Source: an uncultured Flavobacteriales bacterium (lineage in GTDB: Bacteria; Bacteroidota; Bacteroidia; Flavobacteriales; CALTNV01). From it: a stretch of DNA of 7,472 nt. Below are positions 1 through 6,218 of the stretch, piece by piece. The stretch is from assembly GCA_943845485.1 (NCBI GenBank), contig CALTNV010000022.1:1-7472 (forward strand), written 5' to 3'. Numbering within the stretch: the first letter of the stretch is position 1; every line of letters begins with the position of its first letter. The position numbers were made by a program, and so were the translations under genes. The notes under the pieces were generated by a model that was given only the letters and a program-made list of their open reading frames with translations, was not told where the DNA came from and searched no databases.

Positions 1-606
1 GTTGCTCGTTTTGGTGAAATTACTTCAAGAATGAATGGTTTTGTAAAAAGTTTATTAACTGAACAAAACACTAAAGCAGTTAGTAAAACATTAGCCAGAA
101 TAAAAAAATACGAAGATATTACAGATAGAATTGAAATTGATGTGGCTGATTATTTAGCAAAAGTATCTCAAGACGAACTAAGTGAAAATTCTTCTTTAAA
201 AGTTAGAGGGATGTTAAGTATTATTGGTGACTTAGAAAGAATGGGAGATATTTACTATCAAATGTCTAAAACATTTGAAAGAAAGTTTGAAAACAAAATT
301 TGGTTTATACCAGGTCAAAGAGAAGCTTTAACAGATATGTTTGATATGGTTGAAAAATCATTACAAACAATGTGTGACAACTTAAATTCTGACTCGTACT
401 CTGCAGTAGATATTACGAAAGCAAATGAATTAGAAAATGCTTTAAATAGTTACAGAAAGAAAATTAGAAAAGAACATTTAATAAATGTTGAAAAAGGAGA
501 ATATAACTTTAATAATGCTGCTATTTACAGTGACCTTTTCAATTCATTAGAAAAAATTGGTGATCATACCATCAATGTAACAGAGGGTATTGTTGGTGAG
601 GTTTAA
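1..606 (+). CDS. Na/Pi-cotransporter family protein, C-terminal PhoU-like domain (5' partial)
   Basis: The frame is open from base 1, so the gene starts outside the window. The first ATG at 31 is an internal Met, because the residues before it (VARFGEITSR) continue the helical domain. The visible 201 residues are almost entirely charged and helical, with two PhoU-type repeats: DLERMGD at window residues 77-83 and LEKIGDH at 183-189. PhoU domains place such acidic E/DxxxD clusters on three-helix bundles and bind metal. In Bacteroidota this arrangement is the usual cytoplasmic tail of NptA/type II Na-dependent phosphate transporters, whose membrane half would lie upstream. A free PhoU regulator is an alternative that cannot be excluded without the N-terminus. 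The expected role is phosphate uptake or its control at the inner membrane. A strong terminator follows directly, so it is the last gene of its unit. Confidence 0.8.
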   Translation, partial: VARFGEITSRMNGFVKSLLTEQNTKAVSKTLARIKKYEDITDRIEIDVADYLAKVSQDELSENSSLKVRGMLSIIGDLERMGDIYYQMSKTFERKFENKIWFIPGQREALTDMFDMVEKSLQTMCDNLNSDSYSAVDITKANELENALNSYRKKIRKEHLINVEKGEYNFNNAAIYSDLFNSLEKIGDHTINVTEGIVGEV

Positions 607-625
607 AACCTCATATAATATTCAT

Positions 626-684
626 TTATATAAATCAAAAAAGTTCTTTGAAAATAATTCAAAGAACTTTTTTGATTTATATAA
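626..684 (+). terminator. Long perfect hairpin terminator after the phosphate transporter gene
   Basis: Bases 626-652 and 658-684 form a 27-base-pair perfect inverted repeat around a 5-base loop (653-657). The stem contains a run of six A pairing with six T on the 3' side, so it can act as an intrinsic terminator on either strand. It starts about 20 bases after the stop codon at 606 and separates the transporter from the PAP2 gene at 730. Confidence 0.85.
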
Positions 685-729
685 CTTTTGAATTTTTATA
701 TTTACAACTGAAACATAATTTTATAAAGA

Positions 730-1326
730 ATGTTTGACTACTTAGAAAGATTAGACAGAAAGCTATTTTTATTAATCAACCAAAATAGCTTTGACCTATT
801 TGATTTTTTAATGCCAATATACACTTTTAAGTATACTTGGGTTCCCCTATATTTATTTTTAATTTTCATTTTATATAAAAAACACGGCGTTAAAGCATTA
901 TATATTTTATTTCCGCTAATCATACTTGCAGCTGGACTAAGTGACGCAACTTGTAATATGTTTAAATACGGTATTGCAAGATATAGACCATGCCAAAATA
1001 TAGAAATTGGCCATTTGGTTAAATTGTATGCTAAAGTAGGTCATACAAAATTACATTGTGGTGGAAAATATGGATTTATTAGTGCACACTCCTCAACGTC
1101 GTTTGCCATCGCTTTCTTATTTTCTCTTTTTTATAAAAACAAAAAAGCAAGCATCTTGATATTTTTGTGGGCTGCAATTATGGCTTACAGTAGAATTTAT
1201 GTAGGAGTTCATTATCCAGCAGATGTTGCTGTTGGTGCTTTAAATGGTTTATTATGTGGATTAGTAGTTTACACTTTATATAAAATATTATCTTCAAAGT
1301 TCATTTTTTTTAAATTAAAAAAATAA
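730..1326 (+). CDS. PAP2-family membrane phosphatase
   Basis: This 198-residue integral membrane protein has the three phosphatase signature motifs of the PAP2 (phosphatidic acid phosphatase type 2) superfamily. Motif 1 is K79-x6-R86-P87, motif 2 is S118-A-H120-S (the usual SGH with Ala replacing Gly), and motif 3 is SR155xxxGVH161xPxD165. His161 is the expected nucleophile for a phospho-histidine intermediate, with His120 as acid. Hydrophobic segments lie around residues 36-50, 55-72, 122-135, 141-154 and 165-186. The family dephosphorylates lipid phosphates such as undecaprenyl pyrophosphate or lipid A/phosphatidylglycerol phosphates; the substrate cannot be told from sequence. The start at 730 fits the family N-terminus and lies 45 bases after the preceding terminator. 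No hairpin terminator is seen between it and clpP, so read-through into clpP is possible. Confidence 0.9.
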   Translation: MFDYLERLDRKLFLLINQNSFDLFDFLMPIYTFKYTWVPLYLFLIFILYKKHGVKALYILFPLIILAAGLSDATCNMFKYGIARYRPCQNIEIGHLVKLYAKVGHTKLHCGGKYGFISAHSSTSFAIAFLFSLFYKNKKASILIFLWAAIMAYSRIYVGVHYPADVAVGALNGLLCGLVVYTLYKILSSKFIFFKLKK

Positions 1327-1427
1327 CTTATAAAAAAACAAGCCAAAAATAGTGCATAATTGATGATAAAATATAACTTTATAATGAACTATTAAATAGA
1401 TACTAAAAACCATTAAATACACATAAT

Positions 1428-2108
1428 ATGTTTCCAAAAGACGAATTCAGAAAGTTTGCTATAAAAGATCAAGGAATTAGCAGTTCTACTTTTGATGCTT
1501 ATGCGTCAATTACAAGTAACTACATCTCTCCTACAATTATTGAAGAAAGACAAATGAACGTTGCCTCAATGGATGTTTTTTCAAGATTAATGATGGATAG
1601 AATTATTTTTCTTGGTGTTGGAATTAATGACCATGTTGCCAATATTGTGCAAGCACAATTGTTATTTTTAGAGTCTGTGGATCCTAAGAAACAAATTCAA
1701 ATATACTTAAACTCACCTGGAGGAAGTGTTTATGCTGGATTAGGTATCTACGATACAATGCAATATATACAACCAGATGTATCAACAATATGTACTGGTA
1801 TGGCAGCTTCAATGGGGGCGGTATTATTATGTGCTGGTGAAACAGGAAAAAGATCAGCATTAAAACATTCAAGAGTAATGATTCACCAACCTTTAGGTGG
1901 AGCTCAAGGTCAGGCTTCTGATATTGAAATTACTGCAAGAGAAATTCAAAAGTTAAAGAAAGAGCTTTATGAAATTATCGCTTCTCATTCAGGACAAACA
2001 TACGATAAAGTTTGGGCTGATTCTGACAGAGATTATTGGATGACTGCTGATGAGGCAAAAGCATACGGTATGATTGATGAAGTTTTAGAAAGACCTAGAA
2101 AAAAATAA
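1428..2108 (+). CDS. clpP: ATP-dependent Clp protease proteolytic subunit ClpP
   Basis: The product is 226 residues, slightly longer than E. coli ClpP (207), as is common in Bacteroidota. The catalytic triad is intact: Ser128 in GMAASMG, His153 in MIHQPLGG, and Asp202 in SDRDYWM. The family signature LNSPGGSVYAG lies at 95-104 and the TADEAKAYGMID end motif at 206-217. ClpP forms a double heptameric barrel that degrades proteins unfolded by ClpX or ClpA/C in the cytoplasm. The extra N-terminal stretch (about residues 1-35) is probably a propeptide removed by self-cleavage, by analogy with other ClpP proteins. The ATG at 1428 has an AT-rich leader without a Shine-Dalgarno motif. clpX is often next to clpP, but here clpP is followed by a terminator and convergent genes, so clpX is not immediately downstream. 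Confidence 0.97.
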   Translation: MFPKDEFRKFAIKDQGISSSTFDAYASITSNYISPTIIEERQMNVASMDVFSRLMMDRIIFLGVGINDHVANIVQAQLLFLESVDPKKQIQIYLNSPGGSVYAGLGIYDTMQYIQPDVSTICTGMAASMGAVLLCAGETGKRSALKHSRVMIHQPLGGAQGQASDIEITAREIQKLKKELYEIIASHSGQTYDKVWADSDRDYWMTADEAKAYGMIDEVLERPRKK

Positions 2109-2126
2109 GCCTTATAGCTTAAAATT

Positions 2127-2161
2127 AAAAAACCGCTATTATTGAATAATAGCGGTTTTTT
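2127..2161. terminator. Bidirectional terminator between clpP and the convergent lipoprotein unit
   Basis: The stem pairs 2127-2142 with 2146-2161. It has a GC-rich core (CCGC/GCGG) flanked by six A on the left and a T run (2156-2163) on the right. Both strands therefore give a hairpin followed by U residues. It ends clpP on the plus strand and, on the minus strand, directly abuts the stop codon of the small membrane protein gene (2162-2164). Confidence 0.9.
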
Positions 2162-2356
2162 TTATTCAATAATTACTTTTCTTTTTCTAATAATAAATGC
2201 CAAAGTAAATAGCACTATTGATAAGATTATTTTACCAAACAAATAACCAAAACCAAATTCAGTTAGTCTATCAAAATCATTACAAATAATTTTAATGACA
2301 TTCAATAAAGAAATCACTCCTAATAAAAGAAATATTACTTGAAATAATCTTCTCAT
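2162..2356 (-). CDS. Small two-helix membrane protein, unknown function
   Basis: I do not recognise this 64-residue protein. It has a basic start (MRR), a hydrophobic helix at about 4-24, a short polar loop (NDFDRLTE, 26-33), a second helix at about 37-56 and a strongly basic end (RKRK, 57-60). By the positive-inside rule both ends would face the cytoplasm. Its start lies 9 bases after the stop of the Bor-like lipoprotein gene, so the two are probably co-transcribed and translationally linked. The shared terminator begins right at its stop codon. The close coupling and the clean two-helix topology favour a real gene despite its size. Confidence 0.6.
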   Translation of the reverse strand: MRRLFQVIFLLLGVISLLNVIKIICNDFDRLTEFGFGYLFGKIILSIVLFTLAFIIRKRKVIIE

Positions 2357-2365
2357 ACTAAATAC

Positions 2366-2650
2366 TTATTGAGTAATTGTTGTTGTAGTTGGAGTATAAA
2401 TTCCAAAAGTAATAGCAGAAAGCAAACCGTTTACAAAACTTTGTTCTGTTGTTACATTATAATCTTTAGCTCCATTAGCTATAGTAGCTGGATTAGAAAC
2501 CCCTACTGGTGCCAAACCAAAAATCACATAATGATTCCATTGCTTTGTTTCTTTATTTCCTTTTGCTCCTTCACCTACCACTGTTGTATAAGAATAACAA
2601 GATGTTAATAGCGTAGAAGCTAATACTCCTAAAACGAATAATTTTTTCAT
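2366..2650 (-). CDS. Bor-like lipoprotein
   Basis: This 94-residue protein starts with a lipoprotein signal (MKKLFVLGVLASTLLTSC) whose lipobox LLTSC puts the lipidated cysteine at 18. The C-terminal half carries the segment QSFVNGLLSAITFGIYTP (residues 70-87). This closely matches, from memory, the conserved core of the Bor family, typified by the lambda lysogeny lipoprotein Bor (serum resistance) and its chromosomal homologue. The length agrees with Bor (about 97). Distant Bor-like proteins occur in many Bacteroidota outside prophages, so no phage origin is implied and I see no phage genes nearby. It would sit in the outer membrane or periplasmic face; its molecular role is unknown. It lies upstream of and is probably co-transcribed with the 64-residue membrane protein. 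The family call rests on motif recognition, not on a search. Confidence 0.75.
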   Translation of the reverse strand: MKKLFVLGVLASTLLTSCYSYTTVVGEGAKGNKETKQWNHYVIFGLAPVGVSNPATIANGAKDYNVTTEQSFVNGLLSAITFGIYTPTTTTITQ

Positions 2651-2693
2651 GTTTTTTATTTTTAGTTTGCATGAAAATACATATTAAAAAACA

Positions 2694-2718
2694 AAAACCC
2701 TATATAAAATAGGGTTTT
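2694..2718 (-). terminator. Terminator of the ferritin gene
   Basis: Inverted repeat 2694-2703/2709-2718 with core CCCTAT/ATAGGG and a 5-base loop. On the minus strand it is followed by a T-rich tract (TTTTTGTTTTTT, the complement of 2686-2697). It lies 30 bases after the ferritin stop codon and before the Bor-like start, so ferritin is transcribed separately from the lipoprotein unit. Confidence 0.8.
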
Positions 2719-2747
2719 AAAACATTAAAAATATATCTTAAAGTATC

Positions 2748-3266
2748 TTAAACAGTAGTATCATTAGCAATAGATTCATTTACAATAGACTCTAAATCTC
2801 TGTCAAAAATATATAAATTTCCATTATCTGTTCCAATCATTTTTAGTTTATCCATAATTGTTCTGGCTAAACCTTCTTCTTCAATTTGTTCAGAAACATA
2901 CCATTGCATAAAATTATGAGTGGTATAATCTTTATCTTCTAAACAAGTATGCACAACTTCATTAATACTTTTAGTTACTTCAAGTTCATGCTGTAATAAG
3001 TCACTAAAAACGTCATTAACATCTGTATAAACTGCCTTTGGTTGTTTTAGCTCAGGAATAATTGCATGCCCACCCCTATCATTCACAAACTTAATAAGCT
3101 TAAGCATGTGCTGTCTTTCTTCATCTGAATGAAGATACATAAACTTGGCAGTACCGGTTAAACCATTATTATCAGCCCATGATGCCATGGCTAAATAAAC
3201 TTGGGATGATGCTGCTTCAATACCTATTTGTTTGTTTAATACTTGTTCTACTACCTTGGATAACAT
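2748..3266 (-). CDS. ftnA: Non-haem ferritin
   Basis: This 172-residue protein matches bacterial FtnA in length and iron-site spacing. Ferroxidase-centre residues are Glu17, Tyr24, Glu50 and His53 (DEERQHM), Glu94, Glu126, Gln127 and Glu130. These are the same positions as in E. coli FtnA, including the extra third-iron (C site) ligands. There is no haem-binding Met52 as in bacterioferritin: residue 52 is Gln. The protein forms a 24-subunit cage that oxidises Fe(II) and stores ferric mineral in the cytoplasm. The start at 3266 gives the family's normal N-terminus (MLS). It is preceded by about 60 bases of AT-rich leader after the small membrane ORF and followed by its own terminator, so it is probably monocistronic. 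A TATATTTA element upstream resembles a Bacteroidota -7 box but is not exact. Confidence 0.96.
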   Translation of the reverse strand: MLSKVVEQVLNKQIGIEAASSQVYLAMASWADNNGLTGTAKFMYLHSDEERQHMLKLIKFVNDRGGHAIIPELKQPKAVYTDVNDVFSDLLQHELEVTKSINEVVHTCLEDKDYTTHNFMQWYVSEQIEEEGLARTIMDKLKMIGTDNGNLYIFDRDLESIVNESIANDTTV

Positions 3267-3325
3267 AAGTTCAATTTTTATAGAATTAAATATATTAATT
3301 ATTGATGTGAAGAGGTGTTAATTTT

Positions 3326-3451
3326 TTAAGGATATAAGAAATATAGAACCAATCCAAATAAAAGTAAATATAAAACCACCGTTAAAACCTTCAACCAAGA
3401 AGGTTTTTTTTTATGGTGATTTTGGTATTTTTTAAATTCAATTTTTTTCAT
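3326..3451 (-). CDS. Candidate 41-residue single-pass membrane microprotein
   Basis: Reading the minus strand from the ATG at 3451-3449 gives 41 codons ending in TAA at 3328-3326. The N-terminal 20 residues, MKKIEFKKYQNHHKKKPSWL, are basic with paired His and four aromatic residues. The remainder (KVLTVVLYLLLFGLVLYFLYP, without a break) is one helix-length hydrophobic segment. That is the layout of a type II-like small membrane protein with a cytoplasmic basic tail. It fills most of the 220-base gap between the RidA-family gene and ferritin. Against it: its ATG comes immediately after the poly-T tract of the preceding terminator, so it would need its own promoter inside that terminator or read-through. 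Also, A-rich followed by T-rich DNA can produce Lys-rich then Leu-rich peptides by chance. I do not recognise a family. Confidence 0.5.
   Translation of the reverse strand: MKKIEFKKYQNHHKKKPSWLKVLTVVLYLLLFGLVLYFLYP
3384..3412 (+). terminator. Terminator-like hairpin on the plus strand, inside the 41-aa ORF
   Basis: Stem ACCTTC/GAAGGT extended by A-T pairs (3384-3392 with 3399-3407), 6-base loop, then a T run to 3412. This is the canonical plus-strand intrinsic terminator shape, yet no plus-strand gene lies upstream between 2162 and here. It may be a fortuitous result of coding sequence on the other strand, or the end of an unannotated antisense transcript. Confidence 0.4.
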
Positions 3452-3480
3452 AAAAAAAAGCAATGAATTATCATTGCTTT
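3452..3480 (-). terminator. Terminator of the RidA-family gene
   Basis: Inverted repeat 3457-3466/3471-3480 (core GCAATGA/TCATTGC, 4-base loop), followed on the minus strand by eight T (complement of 3452-3459). It begins 6 bases after the stop codon at 3487-3489. Confidence 0.88.
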
Positions 3481-3486
3481 AATCTG

Positions 3487-3921
3487 TTAAGCTTCTTGAT
3501 TTAACGCTGCAATACATTTTAACTCTATAGCAATAGGTGTTGGAAGAGAGTTAATTTCCATAGTAGTTCTACAAGGTTGATTGTCTTTAAAATATTCTGC
3601 GTAAATCCTGTTAAAAGTTTTAAAGTCTCTTTTCATATCTGTTAAAAAAACAGTCACATCAACTAAATCATTCCAAGTTGCTCCAGAAGCTTCTAAAACA
3701 CTTCTAACATTGTTAAATACTGAATGACATTGTGCTTCAAAATCAAACTCTAAAAAATGACCATTTTTGTCTACTTCTAAACCAGGTACTTTAGAGTCAG
3801 TTCCGTCAGAACCTGCTACACGAGGACCTACCCCTGATAAAAACAATAAGTTACCTACTTTTCTTGCATGAGGATATGCTCCTACTGGTTTTGGCGCTGT
3901 TGTTGCATTAATTTTACTCAT
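3487..3921 (-). CDS. RidA-family deaminase, 2-aminomuconate-deaminase-like
   Basis: This is a 144-residue YjgF/YER057c/UK114 (RidA) domain protein. The substrate-anchoring arginine is present at Arg118 (PCRTTMEI), aligning with Arg105 of E. coli RidA, and Glu133 aligns with its Glu120. FLSG (27-30) is the usual early family motif. Compared with RidA (about 128 residues) it has an insertion at about 35-58 and begins with KPVGAYPHARKVGNLLFLSG. Both features resemble the 2-aminomuconate deaminase branch (AmnD/NbaF) of the kynurenine/3-hydroxyanthranilate and 2-aminophenol pathways, not the enamine-scavenging RidA branch. No other gene of that pathway is in the window, so the substrate is an inference. 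It has an exact TAnnTTTG element upstream and its own terminator, so it is likely a single-gene unit. Confidence 0.85.
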   Translation of the reverse strand: MSKINATTAPKPVGAYPHARKVGNLLFLSGVGPRVAGSDGTDSKVPGLEVDKNGHFLEFDFEAQCHSVFNNVRSVLEASGATWNDLVDVTVFLTDMKRDFKTFNRIYAEYFKDNQPCRTTMEINSLPTPIAIELKCIAALNQEA

Positions 3922-3946
3922 AATCTTAATTTCTAATATGTGTATA

Positions 3947-3954
3947 CAAAGTTA
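3947..3954 (-). promoter_or_regulatory. Predicted -7 promoter element of the RidA-family gene
   Basis: On the minus strand the bases read TAACTTTG, an exact match to the Bacteroidota TAnnTTTG box, 25 bases before the ATG at 3921. No good -33 TTG is found at the expected distance. Confidence 0.5.
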
Positions 3955-3967
3955 CTATTTATATTTT

Positions 3968-4927
3968 TTATCTAATTAACTGTGTTAAGTAATATCTGAA
4001 TAGAGGGTCTGTAAAATAAATTTCACTTTTTGATTTACGTATAATAATACCTTTATTTTCAAAACTATTCAAAGCCCTAATAATACTAGCTGAACCTGAA
4101 AAAGCATATTTCTTAAATGCTGATTTAGACATTAATTGCTCAATATCTTCATCCAAAATACACTTTAAAACATTTAACTGTATCATACTATACTGCTTTA
4201 ACCTTTTATCGTAAATATTTTTATTAAAGTCTAAAAACTTATTCAATGACTTTTTCATGTTATTTTTTGAAAACTTTCCTTTTTCAATACAATCTTTTAA
4301 AATCGCCCTTACCAATACATCACTAGACAAACATGTTTGAAGTAAAAAATCAATTTGTGACCTTTTATAAGATATATTTTTTGATGTAAGTTCCTCAATA
4401 ATCCAATTTGAAATCCTATCTCTATCAATTTCAAGTAATGAAATGACATTGGTTTTATTGTTAAACACATCTAAAGTAGTTAAAAATGGCTGTGTAGACT
4501 TTGTACCATCGTCAATATGAAAGATTGGTGTTATTTTAGGATTTTCGATAAAGAATTTACTGAATTTTCTTAAATCAGCTGCATGATATTTATCATAATA
4601 AAGCGCATCAAAATTTTTAAACCAAATGATCATCCGTTGATTCTTTAACTCTTCATTTAATGAATTAAAATATAAATCTACATCATTAGTAAAAACCGTT
4701 TTTTCAAATGAGATTTTATTTAAAACATCTTCAAAACTCCTAAGAAATAAACACTCTACCTCTTGAACAATAAACTTAGGGTTTTCATTAAAAATTTGAC
4801 AAACATCATTTACAACTTGGCTTCCTTGATAATTAGGATGATTGATAATTGTAATAGGTTTATGATCTATAATACTATCATAAACCTGTTCTTTATATAG
4901 CTGAAAATGAGATTTGATTAAAGACAT
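3968..4927 (-). CDS. P-loop ATPase-like protein with degenerate Walker A and C-terminal winged helix
   Basis: This 319-residue protein resembles the archaeal-ATPase/DUF234 type of AAA-like (STAND-related) proteins, but the nucleotide-binding motifs are eroded. After the first strand (PITIINH, 24-30) the loop reads HPNYQGSQVV where GxxxxGK[ST] is expected; there is no P-loop lysine. The Walker B-like strand is MIIWFKNFDAL (99-109), and ITPIFHIDD (132-140) sits where sensor 1 would be. Residues 165-235 form a helical lid. Residues 245-316 form a winged helix ending in GIIIRKSKSEIYFTDPLFRYYL, the typical family tail with its DPLF motif. It has no signal peptide and would be cytoplasmic. It may be a non-hydrolysing scaffold or DNA/protein-binding regulator; no specific role is known to me. 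An exact TAnnTTTG box lies only 4 bases before the ATG. The RidA-family gene follows 46 bases later with its own promoter box. Confidence 0.75.
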   Translation of the reverse strand: MSLIKSHFQLYKEQVYDSIIDHKPITIINHPNYQGSQVVNDVCQIFNENPKFIVQEVECLFLRSFEDVLNKISFEKTVFTNDVDLYFNSLNEELKNQRMIIWFKNFDALYYDKYHAADLRKFSKFFIENPKITPIFHIDDGTKSTQPFLTTLDVFNNKTNVISLLEIDRDRISNWIIEELTSKNISYKRSQIDFLLQTCLSSDVLVRAILKDCIEKGKFSKNNMKKSLNKFLDFNKNIYDKRLKQYSMIQLNVLKCILDEDIEQLMSKSAFKKYAFSGSASIIRALNSFENKGIIIRKSKSEIYFTDPLFRYYLTQLIR

Positions 4928-4931
4928 ATAA

Positions 4932-4939
4932 CAAACTTA
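4932..4939 (-). promoter_or_regulatory. Predicted -7 promoter element of the ATPase-like gene
   Basis: The minus strand reads TAAGTTTG, exact for TAnnTTTG, between the kbl terminator and the ATG. Its last base is only 4 bases from the start codon, so transcription would begin at or next to the ATG, implying a leaderless mRNA. Confidence 0.45.
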
Positions 4940-4954
4940 ATATTTTGCTCACAA

Positions 4955-4987
4955 AAAAAGAGGTTATTCATCAAATAACCTCTTTTT
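4955..4987 (-). terminator. Terminator of kbl
   Basis: Inverted repeat 4955-4968/4974-4987 (core GAGGTTATT/AATAACCTC, 5-base loop), with a run of T on the minus strand after the stem. It begins 17 bases after the kbl stop codon. The flanking A and T runs make it workable in both directions. Confidence 0.9.
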
Positions 4988-5004
4988 GTAACAATTTTTA
5001 ATTT

Positions 5005-6195
5005 CTATTTAATAACATTTAACTCTTTTCCAACTTTAATAAAAGCAGCTATAGCTTTATCAAGCTGTTCTTTAGAGTGTCCAGCAGATATTTGAGTTCT
5101 TATTCTAGCTTGTTCTTTAGGCACTACAGGAAAAAAGAAACCTACTGCATAAACGCCATTTTCTAACAACTTGTTAGCAAACTCTTGTGATAATTTTGCA
5201 TCATATAACATAATAGGAACAATAGGAGAATCTCCTTCTTTAATATCAAAACCAGCATCAATAATATGCTTTTTGAAGTATTTTGTATTCTCCTCTAAAG
5301 TATCTCTTAACTCAGTTGAAGAAGACAATAAATTAAACACTTCATTAGAAGCACCAACAATTGCAGGGGAAAGGGAATTTGAAAATAAATATGGACGTGA
5401 TCTTTGACGTAACATATCAACCACCTCTTTTTTTCCAGAAGTAAAACCTCCCATAGCACCACCTAACGCTTTTCCAAGGGTTCCGGTAATAATATCTACT
5501 CTACCCATTACGTTATGATACTCGTGTGTTCCTCTACCTGTTTTACCTATAAAACCTGATGAGTGGCACTCATCAACCATTACCAATGCGTCATATTTAT
5601 CTGCTAAATCGCAAATTTCATTTAATTTTGCAATATCTCCATCCATAGAGAAAACTCCATCAGTAACAATAATTCGATTTCTTTGTTCTTGAGATTTTAC
5701 TAATTGAGCTTCTAAATCAGCCATATCACTATGTGCATAACGATATCTAGCTGCTTTACATAATCTTACACCATCAATAATAGAAGCATGATTTAAGGCA
5801 TCAGAAATAATAGCATCTTCAGCCGTAAATAAAGGTTCAAAAACACCTCCATTAGCATCAAAGGCAGCTGCATATAAAATGGTATCTTCCATACCTAAAA
5901 AGTCAGCAATATTTTTTTCTAATTCTTTATGAATATCTTGCGTTCCACAAATAAATCTAACAGACGACATCCCAAAACCATGCGTGTCTAAGGCATTCTT
6001 TGCTCCTTCAATCACTTTTGGGTGACTTGACAACCCTAAATAGTTGTTAGCGCACATAATAATTACATCCTCTCCTGTATTAATTTTCACTTGTGCACCT
6101 TGTGGAGAAACAATAACACGCTCTTCCTTATATAATCCCGCATCTTTAATTTCTTTTAATTCTGATGCAAGTTGTTCTTTTAATCTACCTATCAT
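5005..6195 (-). CDS. kbl: 2-amino-3-ketobutyrate CoA ligase (glycine C-acetyltransferase)
   Basis: The 396-residue length is within two residues of E. coli Kbl (398). It is a fold-type I PLP enzyme of the alpha-oxoamine synthase family. The PLP-binding lysine is Lys242 in [14 protein letters not shown], the aspartate contacting the pyridine N is Asp208 in MVDECHSSG, and the ring-stacking His136 lies in [20 protein letters not shown] (48-59) is the family's N-terminal signature. Kbl-specific features include [16 protein letters not shown] (78-93) and [11 protein letters not shown] near the end. With threonine dehydrogenase it converts threonine via 2-amino-3-ketobutyrate to glycine and acetyl-CoA; the reverse reaction is possible. 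No threonine dehydrogenase is in the window. The related serine palmitoyltransferase and 8-amino-7-oxononanoate synthase are less likely given these motifs. A TAnnTTTG element lies 23 bases upstream, so it is probably expressed on its own. Confidence 0.95.
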   Translation of the reverse strand: MIGRLKEQLASELKEIKDAGLYKEERVIVSPQGAQVKINTGEDVIIMCANNYLGLSSHPKVIEGAKNALDTHGFGMSSVRFICGTQDIHKELEKNIADFLGMEDTILYAAAFDANGGVFEPLFTAEDAIISDALNHASIIDGVRLCKAARYRYAHSDMADLEAQLVKSQEQRNRIIVTDGVFSMDGDIAKLNEICDLADKYDALVMVDECHSSGFIGKTGRGTHEYHNVMGRVDIITGTLGKALGGAMGGFTSGKKEVVDMLRQRSRPYLFSNSLSPAIVGASNEVFNLLSSSTELRDTLEENTKYFKKHIIDAGFDIKEGDSPIVPIMLYDAKLSQEFANKLLENGVYAVGFFFPVVPKEQARIRTQISAGHSKEQLDKAIAAFIKVGKELNVIK

Positions 6196-6218
6196 AACGA
6201 CTTAAATTTATTTAAAAA

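Noticed and set aside
31..33. ATG at 31 as the start of the first gene
   Set aside because: The frame is open to base 1 and the preceding residues fit the same helical domain, so the gene is 5' truncated by the window.
738..923. Minus-strand ORF of 61 codons
   Set aside because: It lies antisense inside the PAP2 gene, whose three catalytic motifs are clear; no family features.
1327..1427. Promoter or terminator between the PAP2 gene and clpP
   Set aside because: No convincing hairpin and no TAnnTTTG match; TAACTTTA at about 1373-1380 is only near consensus.
1684..1872. Minus-strand ORF of 62 codons
   Set aside because: It is antisense to the catalytic region of clpP and reads as low-complexity hydrophobic sequence.
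2369..2608. Plus-strand ORF of 79 codons, rich in Cys and Ser
   Set aside because: It is the shadow of the Bor-like lipoprotein gene, which has a signal peptide and a conserved core on the other strand.
2748..3266. Bacterioferritin or Dps instead of ferritin
   Set aside because: The haem-ligand Met is absent, and the spacing of Glu17, Glu50, His53, Glu94, Glu126, Gln127 and Glu130 is that of FtnA.
5171..5407. Plus-strand ORF of 78 codons
   Set aside because: It is antisense to kbl and has no recognisable features.
5005..6195. BioF or serine palmitoyltransferase instead of Kbl
   Set aside because: Length, the [14 protein letters not shown] segment and the C-terminal [11 protein letters not shown] region fit Kbl best.
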